A stretch of 64,000 bases of DNA from Nocardiopsis sp. ATB16-24 (GTDB taxonomy: Bacteria > Actinomycetota > Actinomycetes > Streptosporangiales > Streptosporangiaceae). A program made the translations under genes and the position numbers. This document shows, in pieces, positions 25,554-34,431 of the stretch. Positions within the stretch are counted from its first letter, which is position 1. The number at the start of each line of letters is the position of its first letter. The stretch is from NCBI RefSeq assembly GCF_030271535.1, contig NZ_JASCXJ010000018.1:62001-126000 (forward strand). The letters run 5' to 3'. The notes under the pieces are model-generated. The model ran no database searches, had not been told where the DNA came from, and saw nothing but the letters and a program-made list of their open reading frames with translations.

Positions 25554-26717
25554 ATGAATCCCGTGTACCGCCGGACGCCCGTTGCCTCGGAGAAAGAGCT
25601 TGACCTACTCGAACTCCCCGTGCGCCAGGCATTTGAAGAATTTCTGCGGGAGAACGGTTTACACGGAACCGACGAGCCGATCCTCGGCATGAGCTTCATC
25701 AACGGCGGTCTTCACTTCGCCGTGAAAGCTCTCGAATTCATACCGAAAGACGTCCACATCGTCCTGGTCTGCGCGAATCTCGCCGAAAAAGAGATCGACT
25801 ACCTTTCCGCAGCCGGCCACCTCGTCTTCAACCATCCCTTGAACTTCGACAACGAGCTGATGTACGAGATGCTGATGGACAGCACCTCCGGTGACTTCGG
25901 CTGGGTCGACGCGGACTGCTTTGTCCTGGATCCCTCACTGTGGTCGGAACTGTTGGCCGACATCGACGAGACGACCAGTGCGCACGCGGCTTTCACGTAC
26001 GAACCGCTCGGCTTCGCGAAGACACCGCTCGTCATGTGGTCGCGGAACATCCGCAAACCCTTGGCGGACACGGGCACAACGCTGAACAGCTACGCACAGG
26101 TGCCCACCAACGCCGGCCGCATCTCCCCTTACGCGATCTCACGCGTCGCCGGACAGCACCAGCTGGACGCACTGGGCGACGTGCTCGGACGTGAGGACGA
26201 CGGCTCCCTGAGTCCTCACGACGGGCTGCTCGACATCTACGCGAACGGCCGGACCGTGAACAGCCGCAACCGCGCCGGAGCGGTGGGGTGGTTCGGTCCC
26301 GACATGCCGCGCACGGGCTGGCTCATCGACACCCCGATCCTGGCCGAGGCCGTACTCCGTCAGAACGGCCTGCGCGCCCGGCGGCTGAGTGAGGGGAACC
26401 GACAGATCACGGACAGGATCATCCACGTCGGAGCGAGCGGGTACCGGCAGCGTATGAGGAACGAGGGCGCGAGCAACGAGTACCTGGCGAGGTTTCGCCT
26501 GACGGACCTGTTCGAGGTCCTCCTGGCGGACGAACTCTCCGACAGGGGTCTTTCGGAACACTACGCCGAACTGAGCGCCCGCCAGGCCGACCAGCTGGCC
26601 TCGGAGGCGGGCATCGCGTCGGACGAGATCAAGGGGTACGCCCAGTCGATGCTCCGGGACCATGGTCTGGACATGGAGAAGCTCAGAGCGGACCATCGCA
26701 TGGGCTTCCTTTTCTGA
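25554..26717 (+). CDS. Glycosyltransferase-like protein with DxD motif
   Basis: 387 residues without a signal peptide or membrane segment. A Rossmann-like start (residues about 44-110: ILGMSFINGGLHFA, HIVLVCANL) leads to D119-A-D121 in GWVDADCFVL, which has the shape of the GT-A DxD motif that binds nucleotide-sugar and metal. The C-terminal 250 residues are helical and unlike any family I recognise. Glycosyl transfer to the peptide or to an intermediate is inferred from the motif and from the nucleotide-sugar dehydrogenase and epimerase in the same cluster. Residue 36 is a TTA codon (25659-25661), rare in such genomes and in Streptomyces a target of bldA control. ATG at 25554 has only a weak AGCGAG site. 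It is followed after 102 bp by the epimerase. Confidence 0.6.
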   Translation: MNPVYRRTPVASEKELDLLELPVRQAFEEFLRENGLHGTDEPILGMSFINGGLHFAVKALEFIPKDVHIVLVCANLAEKEIDYLSAAGHLVFNHPLNFDNELMYEMLMDSTSGDFGWVDADCFVLDPSLWSELLADIDETTSAHAAFTYEPLGFAKTPLVMWSRNIRKPLADTGTTLNSYAQVPTNAGRISPYAISRVAGQHQLDALGDVLGREDDGSLSPHDGLLDIYANGRTVNSRNRAGAVGWFGPDMPRTGWLIDTPILAEAVLRQNGLRARRLSEGNRQITDRIIHVGASGYRQRMRNEGASNEYLARFRLTDLFEVLLADELSDRGLSEHYAELSARQADQLASEAGIASDEIKGYAQSMLRDHGLDMEKLRADHRMGFLF

Positions 26718-26819
26718 CACTCTCCCACAACGTTCACCGCACCACGGTGAGAACCGGCCCGCGTGCCACGGGCCGCACAACCAAGGTCAACGGCTTCATC
26801 GGAGAGGCAGAACCCTCAG

Positions 26820-27842
26820 ATGGTCAGAACACTGGTGACGGGGGCCAACGGCTTCATCGGCCGTTATCTCGTCCAGGAACTCCTCACCCGCGGACACGAG
26901 GTCGTGGGGGTCGACGACAACTCGAAATACGGAGACGCGGTTTCTCCGATCGTCCACTCCAGGTACGAGTTCATCCTCGACGACGCCAGGAACGTCGATC
27001 TCATCACCGACCTGGCGACGGGATGCGACTACTTCGTGGCCGGCGCGGCCCTGGTCGGGGGCGTCCCCTATCTCCACACCTTCCCTTATGACATCCTCGC
27101 GACGAACGAGCGCATCACGGCGGCCGCGTGCGACGCCGCCATCGCCGCACACCGGACGGGGTCACTACGGAAAGCCGTCTTCATCAGTTCCTCCATGGTC
27201 TTCGACGCCTCGACCTCGTGGCCGACGGCCGAGGGCTCGGAACTGACGATCCCACCACCCCGGATGGCCTACGGTTTCCAGAAACTGGCCGTCGAGTACT
27301 TCGCCCGGGCCGCGCACGAGCAGTACGGACTGCCGTACACCATCATCCGACCCTTCAACTGCGTCGGCACGGGAGAGGTCAAGGCCGTGGGCGTTCCCAC
27401 GACCCAATCGGGCGACATCGACATCGCCATGAGCCACGTCGTGCCCGACCTCATCCACAAGCTGCTCTTGGGCCAGGATCCCCTCCGCATCCTCGGCTCC
27501 GGTCAGCAGGTACGCCACTTCACCGCCGCGCGCGATCTCGCCTCGGGGATCGCGACGGCGATCGAGCACCCCCGCGCGCTGAACGAGGACTTCAATCTCT
27601 CCTCACCGACAGGGTGCACCATTCGGGAACTCGCCGAACTCATCCACCTCAAGGTCCGGGGACCCGAGGCCGTGCTGCGGATCGAGAACGACCCTCCCTA
27701 CCCGACCGACGTGGCACAGCGCCAACCCGACGTCTCCAAGGCCCGTGAGCTCTTGGGCTGGGAGGCGACGACCACGTTGGAGGAGACTCTGGACGAGGTG
27801 GTCCCCTGGGTGACCAGGGCCTACAAGGAGGGCCTGCTCTGA
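26820..27842 (+). CDS. NAD-dependent epimerase/dehydratase (extended SDR)
   Basis: 340-residue extended short-chain dehydrogenase of the nucleotide-sugar epimerase/dehydratase group. N-terminal NAD motif GANGFIG (GxxGxxG), the acidic residue after beta-2 in VGVDDNSKYG, catalytic Ser in ISSSMVFD and YxxxK in YGFQK. The C-terminal substrate domain has the usual RHFT...LA and DVSKARELLGW features of UDP-sugar enzymes. It could epimerise or decarboxylate the uronate made by the dehydrogenase at 15115-16401; UXS-type decarboxylase and C4-epimerase are both possible. ATG at 26820 is chosen because the NAD-binding strand begins at residue 3; GGAGAGG is 12 nt upstream, farther than usual. It is the last recognisable cluster gene on this side. 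Confidence 0.87.
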   Translation: MVRTLVTGANGFIGRYLVQELLTRGHEVVGVDDNSKYGDAVSPIVHSRYEFILDDARNVDLITDLATGCDYFVAGAALVGGVPYLHTFPYDILATNERITAAACDAAIAAHRTGSLRKAVFISSSMVFDASTSWPTAEGSELTIPPPRMAYGFQKLAVEYFARAAHEQYGLPYTIIRPFNCVGTGEVKAVGVPTTQSGDIDIAMSHVVPDLIHKLLLGQDPLRILGSGQQVRHFTAARDLASGIATAIEHPRALNEDFNLSSPTGCTIRELAELIHLKVRGPEAVLRIENDPPYPTDVAQRQPDVSKARELLGWEATTTLEETLDEVVPWVTRAYKEGLL

Positions 27843-28359
27843 GACCGCCGCGGTGGACACCGGCGGAGCCCCGTCCACCGCGGTCCCGCTCCCTTCTCCT
27901 CCGGCCCCGCGCTCGGGAGCGCGCCAGGCTCCCGGCGCGGTCCTCTCCCGGTCATGGCCGGGGGCGTGGCTCCCGAGACCTCCGACGTGGAGGGGATCCG
28001 GCACCGCGAAGTCCTCGGTGGACTCCAAGAGCGGGTCGGACACACCCTCCGGCGGGCGCGCACCGTGCTCCACGAAGACGCCTTCTCCCACCACACGGGG
28101 CCGCCTTCCTCCGCTCTCACGCGAAGAGCCCACGAGGCCGTCCCCCGGCACCCCGTGGACGGTCGAGGACACCGGCCCGGCCCCGCCGTGGCTCGTGTCT
28201 TCGGTGGACGGACCACGTGGGCCGAGCACCCTGGCGACGCGCCCCCGTGAGGACGTCCGATCTTCGGATTCGGGCCCCCTTTCCCGCCTCCACGCAATAC
28301 CGTGGTGCCCCGAGCACGTACGGGACCTGGAAAGCCCTGCGGATCGGCCGCCCGCTTCG
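27843..28359. other. Intergenic region without supported gene
   Basis: About 517 bp of GC-rich sequence between the cluster and the DJ-1/MarR operon. A frame at 27954-28250 has coding-like third positions for roughly 50 codons but lacks a ribosome site and a recognisable product; I do not call it. This is the likely right border of the biosynthetic cluster. Confidence 0.5.
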
Positions 28360-28392
28360 TTGACAGCACCTTGTCGAATTGACAGCATGCTG
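28360..28392. promoter_or_regulatory. Putative promoter/operator of the DJ-1-MarR operon
   Basis: Two copies of TTGACAGCA (28360-28368 and 28379-28387) lie 19 bp apart, the second overlapping the perfect palindrome CAGCATGCTG (28383-28392), which ends 2 nt before the ATG. The symmetry suggests an operator for the MarR-type protein encoded in the same operon; TTGACA also resembles a -35 element. Confidence 0.45.
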
Positions 28393-28394
28393 CT

Positions 28395-29027
28395 ATGAAA
28401 GAAGACACCGGGAAGACCGTCCACCTCGCCGTCTACGACCAGCTCGCCGACTGGGAGATCGGGCACGCCACCGCGACGATCCGCGGTGGCGACCGGCAGC
28501 GCGGTCCCGACCGCTACGACGTGGTGACCGTCGGCCTCACCGGAGCACCGGTCACCACCGCCGGAGGGTTGACCATCCTTCCGGACCTGACCCTTCCTCA
28601 GCTCAAACCCTCCGCCAGCGCCATGCTGATCCTGCCGGGGGCCGAGGGTTGGGACACCGACCCCGAGTCCCTCTCCCCCTTCGCCTCGGCCGCGGGGATC
28701 TGGCTCGACGCCGGAGTGCCCGTCGCCGCCATCTGCGGGGCCACCGCCGGCCTCGCGCGCGAAGGTCTGCTGGACCACCGCGAGCACACCAGCGCGGCAC
28801 CGGAGTACCTGCTGGCCACCGGCTACGCCGGTGTGGGGCGTTACCGGGACCGGCTCGCGGTCCGCGACGGCGGCCTCGTCACCGCCGGCCCCACCGCGCC
28901 CATGGAGTTCGCCCGCGAGATCTTCGCCGTCCTGGACCTGTACACACCCCGCGTCCTCGACGCCTGGTACCGGTTGCACGCTGAGCACGACCCCAGCGCC
29001 TACCACGTCCTGGTGGAGGGGACCTGA
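28395..29027 (+). CDS. DJ-1/PfpI family protein
   Basis: 210 residues of the class I glutamine-amidotransferase-like DJ-1/PfpI superfamily. The nucleophile-elbow Cys is in AAICGATAGLA and the acidic residue of the family pocket is probably the Asp in LAVYDQLADWE. Members act as glyoxalases, isonitrile hydratases, transcription regulators or stress proteins; no AraC-type DNA-binding domain is attached here, so an enzymatic or stress role is more likely. Translation starts at ATG 28395 without a visible Shine-Dalgarno sequence and right next to the palindrome, which fits a leaderless transcript. Its stop is 2 bp from the MarR gene start, so the pair is co-transcribed and probably autoregulated. 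Confidence 0.85.
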   Translation: MKEDTGKTVHLAVYDQLADWEIGHATATIRGGDRQRGPDRYDVVTVGLTGAPVTTAGGLTILPDLTLPQLKPSASAMLILPGAEGWDTDPESLSPFASAAGIWLDAGVPVAAICGATAGLAREGLLDHREHTSAAPEYLLATGYAGVGRYRDRLAVRDGGLVTAGPTAPMEFAREIFAVLDLYTPRVLDAWYRLHAEHDPSAYHVLVEGT

Positions 29028-29029
29028 GA

Positions 29030-29485
29030 ATGGCGCACACCGAGAACGGCCCCTCCGAGCTGCTCGCCGGAACCGCGCTCACCGTCTTCCGCCTCAACGG
29101 CCAGCTCCTGTCGGTGGCCGAGGAACTGGCCCGCTCGGCCGGGCTGACCGCCGCGCGTTGGCAGGTGCTGGGCGCCGTGACCACGGAGCCCCTGTCGGTG
29201 TCGGCCATCGCGCGGCGCCTCGGCACCACCCGTCAGAGCGTGCAGCGCCTCGCCGACCTGCTGGTGGAACAGGGGCTGGCCGAGTACCGACCGAACCCGG
29301 CGCACAGCCGCGCCAAGCTGCTCGCCCCCACCGAGCGGGGCCTGGACACCCTGCGCCGGATCGACCCCGACCACACCCGGATGGCCGAGGCCCTGGTCAC
29401 CGAACTCGGGGAGGAGGACAGCCGACGGGTACTGGAGTCGCTGCGCCGGCTCTCGCTGGCCCTGGACCGGATCGGGGACGGGTGA
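29030..29485 (+). CDS. MarR-family transcriptional regulator
   Basis: 151 residues with a winged helix-turn-helix: the recognition region is LSVSAIARRLGTTRQSVQRLADLL, given here as LSVSAIARRLGTTRQ then SVQRLADLL, and the wing is EYRPNPAHSRAKLLAPTERG. The terminal helices form the MarR dimer interface. It is immediately downstream of the DJ-1 gene with GGAGGGG overlapping that gene's end, so translation is coupled. MarR proteins usually repress their own operon and release DNA on binding phenolic or oxidising ligands; the palindrome at 28383-28392 is the obvious candidate site. No exporter is adjacent. Confidence 0.9.
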   Translation: MAHTENGPSELLAGTALTVFRLNGQLLSVAEELARSAGLTAARWQVLGAVTTEPLSVSAIARRLGTTRQSVQRLADLLVEQGLAEYRPNPAHSRAKLLAPTERGLDTLRRIDPDHTRMAEALVTELGEEDSRRVLESLRRLSLALDRIGDG

Positions 29486-29551
29486 GGACGGGACAGTATC
29501 GTCGTTGACGGACCCCGCACCGGGCCCGTGTCCCACCAGGAGGAAACAGCC

Positions 29552-30556
29552 ATGATCGACCTGCGCTCCGACACCCTCACCCGCCCCACCCCGGCCATGC
29601 GCAGGGCCATGGCCGACGCCGAGGTCGGCGACGACGTGTGGGGCGAGGACCCGACCGTGCGGGAGCTGGAGGAGGAGACCGCGGGCCTCCTGGGCAAGGA
29701 GGCCGCGCTGTACGTGCCGTCCGGGCACATGGCCAACCAGCTGGGACTGTACGTGTCCGTCCGCAGTGGTGAGGAGGTCTGGGCACACGAGCACCACCAC
29801 CTCATCGGGAACGAACAGGGCGCCACGGTGGTGCTGGCCCGGGCGTTCCCCCGCCTGTACTCGGAGGGGATCTTCCCCACCGACGAGCTGTTGGAGTCGT
29901 GGATCGCGGGCCGCGACGACGTCCACCGGGCCGAGCCCGCCCTGGTGTGGCTGGAGAACACGTTCACCGGTCGGGTGGTGCCGTTGCCCGAACAGCGTCG
30001 AGTGACCGGTTTCGCGCATCGGCACGGGCTGCGCGCGCACCTGGACGGGGCACGCCTGTGGAACGCCTCCACCGCCTTGGAGGCGACGCCCGCGGAGGTC
30101 GCCGAAGGGTTCGACACGGTGTCGGTGTGCTTCTCCAAGGGACTGGGCGCCCCCGTGGGCTCCGCCTTGGCCGGGGACGCCGACAGCGTGTCGCGGGCGC
30201 GACGCGGACGCAAGCTGCTCGGCGGGGGCATGCGTCAGGCCGGCGTCATCGCCGCCGGTGCGCTGTACGCGTTGCGCCACCACCGGGAGCGGATGGTGGA
30301 GGACCACGAGCGCGCCGCGGAACTGGCCCGGATGATCAACGAGATGTCGGGGCTCACCGCGCTGGCCCGAACCAACATGGTGCTGGTCCAGGCCCCGGGC
30401 GGACAGGGCTCCCGCTATGCCGAGGCCTTCGCGCGCCACGGCGTCGCCGGGGTCGGCATCGGCGACGCCGTCCGTCTGGTGGTGCACCTGGAGATCACCG
30501 ACGACGACATCGACCGGGCCGCTCGGGGCGTGGCCAAGGCCGCCGCGGACCTGTGA
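29552..30556 (+). CDS. ltaE: Low-specificity L-threonine aldolase
   Basis: 334-residue PLP enzyme (fold type I, beta-eliminating lyase/threonine aldolase family) cleaving L-threonine or L-allo-threonine to glycine and acetaldehyde. It opens with the family signature IDLRSDTLTRPT and GDDVWGEDPTV, has LDGARLWNA with the PLP-binding Asp, and the Schiff-base Lys in CFSKGLGAPVG. Length is normal. ATG at 29552 follows a perfect AGGAGG at 8 nt; an upstream in-frame GTG at 29528 lacks a site. It is a single-gene unit, ended by the 44-nt palindrome at 30590-30633. There is no sign that it belongs to the biosynthetic cluster, though beta-hydroxy amino acid chemistry makes that conceivable. Confidence 0.93.
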   Translation: MIDLRSDTLTRPTPAMRRAMADAEVGDDVWGEDPTVRELEEETAGLLGKEAALYVPSGHMANQLGLYVSVRSGEEVWAHEHHHLIGNEQGATVVLARAFPRLYSEGIFPTDELLESWIAGRDDVHRAEPALVWLENTFTGRVVPLPEQRRVTGFAHRHGLRAHLDGARLWNASTALEATPAEVAEGFDTVSVCFSKGLGAPVGSALAGDADSVSRARRGRKLLGGGMRQAGVIAAGALYALRHHRERMVEDHERAAELARMINEMSGLTALARTNMVLVQAPGGQGSRYAEAFARHGVAGVGIGDAVRLVVHLEITDDDIDRAARGVAKAAADL

Positions 30557-30589
30557 GGCCCTTTTCGGGGTCTCCTTTCGGGTCTCCGT

Positions 30590-30633
30590 GTCCTCGGGGC
30601 ACCCCGGGGCCGGCCCCGGGGTGCCCCGAGGAC
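30590..30633. terminator. Perfect 44-nt palindrome, terminator of the aldolase gene
   Basis: GTCCTCGGGGCACCCCGGGG CC followed by its exact complement gives 22 self-complementary base pairs without spacer. It sits 34 bp after the threonine aldolase stop. Formed in RNA, the stem would have about 20 bp and a 4-nt loop. Confidence 0.8.
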
Positions 30634-30946
30634 GCGGCTCCGGTGCGTTCGCATACGACGACGATGATCATGGGAGCACTCCCGTAGCCCTCTCGTCGTG
30701 AGACGGACACGCCCGCCCCTCTTCCGTCGGAGGCCTTGCCCCGCGCGGCGACTTTCCCGCTTTCCCTCCACCTGGCACTTTTTACGTGACAAGCACACAA
30801 GAGCGTCAGAATGCGCTGCCGTGGGAAGGAGACGGAAGAAAACCGACTCCGCTCCCATGTCGGCGTCGCACCCGGGGCGGCGGGTACGCCCGAACTCGCG
30901 TACGCCCGACCCTGGCCGGAGCCCTCCACCTGAAGGTGAGCACCCG
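30634..30946. promoter_or_regulatory. Leader/promoter region of glpK with a CebR-like half-match
   Basis: Gene-free stretch of 313 bp. TGGGAGCACTCCCG at 30671-30684 matches the CebR/CelR box in 12 of 14 positions and is nearly symmetric. A less GC-rich segment near 30775-30845 (CACTTTTTACGTGACAAG) is a candidate promoter. I see no clear glycerol-regulator operator. Confidence 0.35.
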
Positions 30947-32443
<1,497 letters not shown>

Positions 32444-32470
32444 CAGGGGGTGAACACCCCACCGAAACCA

Positions 32471-32509
32471 CTCCCAGGGGTCCCGGCTGCCACCTTCGAC
32501 CCCCGGGAG
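32471..32509 (+). other. Intercistronic hairpin between glpK and glpF
   Basis: CTCCCAGGGGTC (32471-32482) pairs with GACCCCCGGGAG (32498-32509) with a single A-C mismatch and a 15-nt loop. It may lower glpF expression relative to glpK or protect the glpK mRNA end. Confidence 0.5.
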
Positions 32510-32656
32510 CGGTCCGCGGGGCGCGGAACGCGCTCCGCTTCCATCCCATTCCTGTGACGGGTGCGTCCGATTATCCCGTACACACCGCGCCGTGAACCCG
32601 CGCGGTCGGGTGAGACCTCCCGTGACCCGGCTCCCCCTGAAGGGGCGGAGGTCCTC

Positions 32657-33409
32657 ATGGTGTATCTGGCGGAGTTCATCGGTACGGCGATCCTGACACT
32701 GCTCGGCTGCGGCGTCGTCGCCGGAGTCCTACTCGCACGGTCCAAGGCCCTCGGCGGCGGCTGGATCGTCATCACGTTCGGCTGGGGTATGGCGGTCGCG
32801 ATCGCCGTCTACGTCGTCGGCGCCACCAGCGGCGCCCACATCAACCCGGCCGTCACCCTCGGCCTGGCCAGTATCGGCGACTTCGACTGGGCCATGGTGC
32901 CCGGTTACATGGCGGCACAGGTGGTCGGCGGATTCACCGGCGCCGTCCTGGCCTACCTGGCCTACCTGCCGCACTGGGAACTCACCGAGGAGCCCGAGAC
33001 GAAGTTGGTCATCTTCAGCACCGTCCCGGCCGTACGCCGCAAGGCCGCCAACTTCGTCACCGAGGTGATCGGCACCGCGATACTGCTCCTGGGCGTCCTG
33101 GGCATCGGCGCGAACTCCGGACACGTGTCCGTCGAGGGCGGCGCCGACCTGAGCGGCCTGTTCACCACCGGCATCGCCCCGCTGCTGATCGGTCTTCTGG
33201 TGCTGGGGATCGGACTCTCCCTGGGCGGCCCGACGGGGTACGCCATCAACCCGGCCCGTGACCTGGGTCCCCGCATCGCCCACGCGCTTCTGCCCATCCC
33301 GGGCAAGGGGTCGTCCGACTGGGGATACTCCTGGGTCCCCATCCTCGGTCCGCTGCTGGGCGGTGTGATCGGCGCCTGGATCTGGAAGCTGACCGGGTTC
33401 GGCGCCTGA
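32657..33409 (+). CDS. glpF: Aquaglyceroporin (MIP family glycerol facilitator)
   Basis: 250 residues with six membrane helices and the two half-helix pore motifs, GAHINPAVT and GYAINPARDLGPR. The Asp after the second NPA (NPARD) is the usual mark of glycerol-conducting members. It admits glycerol by facilitated diffusion and works with the upstream kinase, which traps it as glycerol 3-phosphate. ATG at 32657 has GGAGG 5 nt upstream and begins exactly at the first helix. The pair is probably one transcript, ended by the hairpin 26 bp downstream. Confidence 0.95.
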   Translation: MVYLAEFIGTAILTLLGCGVVAGVLLARSKALGGGWIVITFGWGMAVAIAVYVVGATSGAHINPAVTLGLASIGDFDWAMVPGYMAAQVVGGFTGAVLAYLAYLPHWELTEEPETKLVIFSTVPAVRRKAANFVTEVIGTAILLLGVLGIGANSGHVSVEGGADLSGLFTTGIAPLLIGLLVLGIGLSLGGPTGYAINPARDLGPRIAHALLPIPGKGSSDWGYSWVPILGPLLGGVIGAWIWKLTGFGA

Positions 33410-33435
33410 GCCGCGGCCGTCATCGGCGAACGAGA

Positions 33436-33466
33436 CGGGGTGTCCGGCGAACGGCCGGACACCCCG
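33436..33466 (+). terminator. Terminator after glpF
   Basis: A 13-bp perfect stem (arms 33436-33448 and 33454-33466, CGGGGTGTCCGGC) with loop GAACG, 26 bp after the glpF stop. Confidence 0.75.
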
Positions 33467-33512
33467 AGGGGCCGGACGCGCATGGCCCCGAACAGGAGTC
33501 GGCACCGCAACG

Positions 33513-33549
33513 AGAACGCCCCGGAAGGCTCTGCCTTCCGGGGCGTTCT
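33513..33549 (-). terminator. Terminator after the cold-shock gene
   Basis: A 17-bp perfect stem (arms 33513-33529 and 33533-33549, core CGCCCCGGAAGGC) with loop TCT, 15 bp beyond the cold-shock stop on the minus strand. Confidence 0.8.
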
Positions 33550-33564
33550 ACGACGTTGTGCGTT

Positions 33565-33768
33565 CTAGAGAGCGACGACGTTCTCGGCCTGCGGGCCGCG
33601 AGTGCCGTTGACCACCTCGAACTCCACGCGCTGGTTCTCCTCCAGGTTACGGAAGCCCGAACCCTGGATGGCGCTGTAGTGAACGAAGGCGTCGGGGCCA
33701 CCGTCGTCGGGAGAGATGAAGCCGAAGCCCTTCTCGCCGTTGAACCACTTCACAGTTCCCTGAGCCAT
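33565..33768 (-). CDS. cspA: Cold-shock domain protein
   Basis: 67 residues, a single cold-shock domain (OB fold). RNP1 is KGFGFI and RNP2 is VFVHY-like, here AFVHYSAI. It binds single-stranded RNA and DNA and acts as an RNA chaperone during cold or growth transitions. The ATG at 33768 follows AAGGAGATCAAT, a full-strength ribosome site. The adjacent upstream region to about 33920 is less GC-rich and probably is a long 5' leader, common for csp genes, but I could not identify a cold-box. The gene is monocistronic. I recognise it confidently as a Csp; the exact symbol is by analogy. Confidence 0.97.
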   Translation of the reverse strand: MAQGTVKWFNGEKGFGFISPDDGGPDAFVHYSAIQGSGFRNLEENQRVEFEVVNGTRGPQAENVVAL

Positions 33769-34389
33769 ATTGATCTCCTTCAGCTCGGTGTACACGGGCG
33801 CATACTCACGCCCGCAAATTGCCGCGAGCCGACTTCTCAGAGAAACCGCCCGCCGGTCACAAACTCCGCGGGCAAGACACCAACTGCGAAATTCAACGAC
33901 TAACAATCTTCCTCGAAGTTACCACAGTCGGGAGCGGAAGCGAAGCATTCCGATGTGGCAACACGCACGGCCGCGGAGGGAATATTCGGAGCCCCGAGGG
34001 GTAAGGGTGTGGCCCACGTGACGGACGCACCACCGACGACCGCTGGTGGGTCCACGGCCACCGACCCCCGGTTCACGCACTTCAGGGCCGGTCCGCCCAC
34101 CCTCCCCGGCCATGAGCGGGCTCGGATCCGGCGCGGGGTCCCGGTGCCGAGGCGCACGAAAACCCTCAAGGAAGCACACTTCCCCGTAAAACCGCGCCCA
34201 GGGCTCGGGGGGCGTGTCACATTTCGGTTTTTCCGAAGCCACCGCGGCCTCCGTACGAAGAACCGCCGTGTTCGTCCGGGTACCGCCCCAGGACTTCCCC
34301 GGTCGGCGTTTTCTCGGGAAGGGGTCGTCCCCGGGGCGAAACGCCCCGGAAGGAGGTACGCACGGCGGAAGGGCACGGACCCAAGCCGA
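33769..34389. other. Gene-free region between csp and the ABC operon end
   Basis: The right half of this region is downstream of the ABC operon, the left half is the csp promoter and leader. A short hairpin at 34331-34349 (CCGGGGCG, AAA loop, CGCCCCGG) may be a second terminator for the ABC operon. No coding frame with a ribosome site was found. Confidence 0.5.
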
Positions 34390-34414
34390 GGCGCCCGCGG
34401 GGACGGCGGGCGCC
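34390..34414 (-). terminator. Terminator of the ABC uptake operon
   Basis: GGCGCCCGC (34390-34398) and GCGGGCGCC (34406-34414) make a 9-bp stem with a 7-nt loop, 17 bp past the last operon gene's stop. Confidence 0.65.
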
Positions 34415-34431
34415 AGGCGAGGGGGCGGGGC

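Noticed and set aside
1-27842. Identifying the cluster as detoxin/rimosamide, or as any named product
   Set aside because: Only the PKS/NRPS/TauD logic is similar; four ATP-grasp ligases, a sugar dehydrogenase and a glycosyltransferase-like gene are not expected there, and the left part is missing.
27954-28250. Possible 98-residue protein downstream of the epimerase
   Set aside because: Third positions look coding for about 50 codons, but there is no ribosome site, no recognisable domain and the C-terminal half turns into low-complexity sequence.
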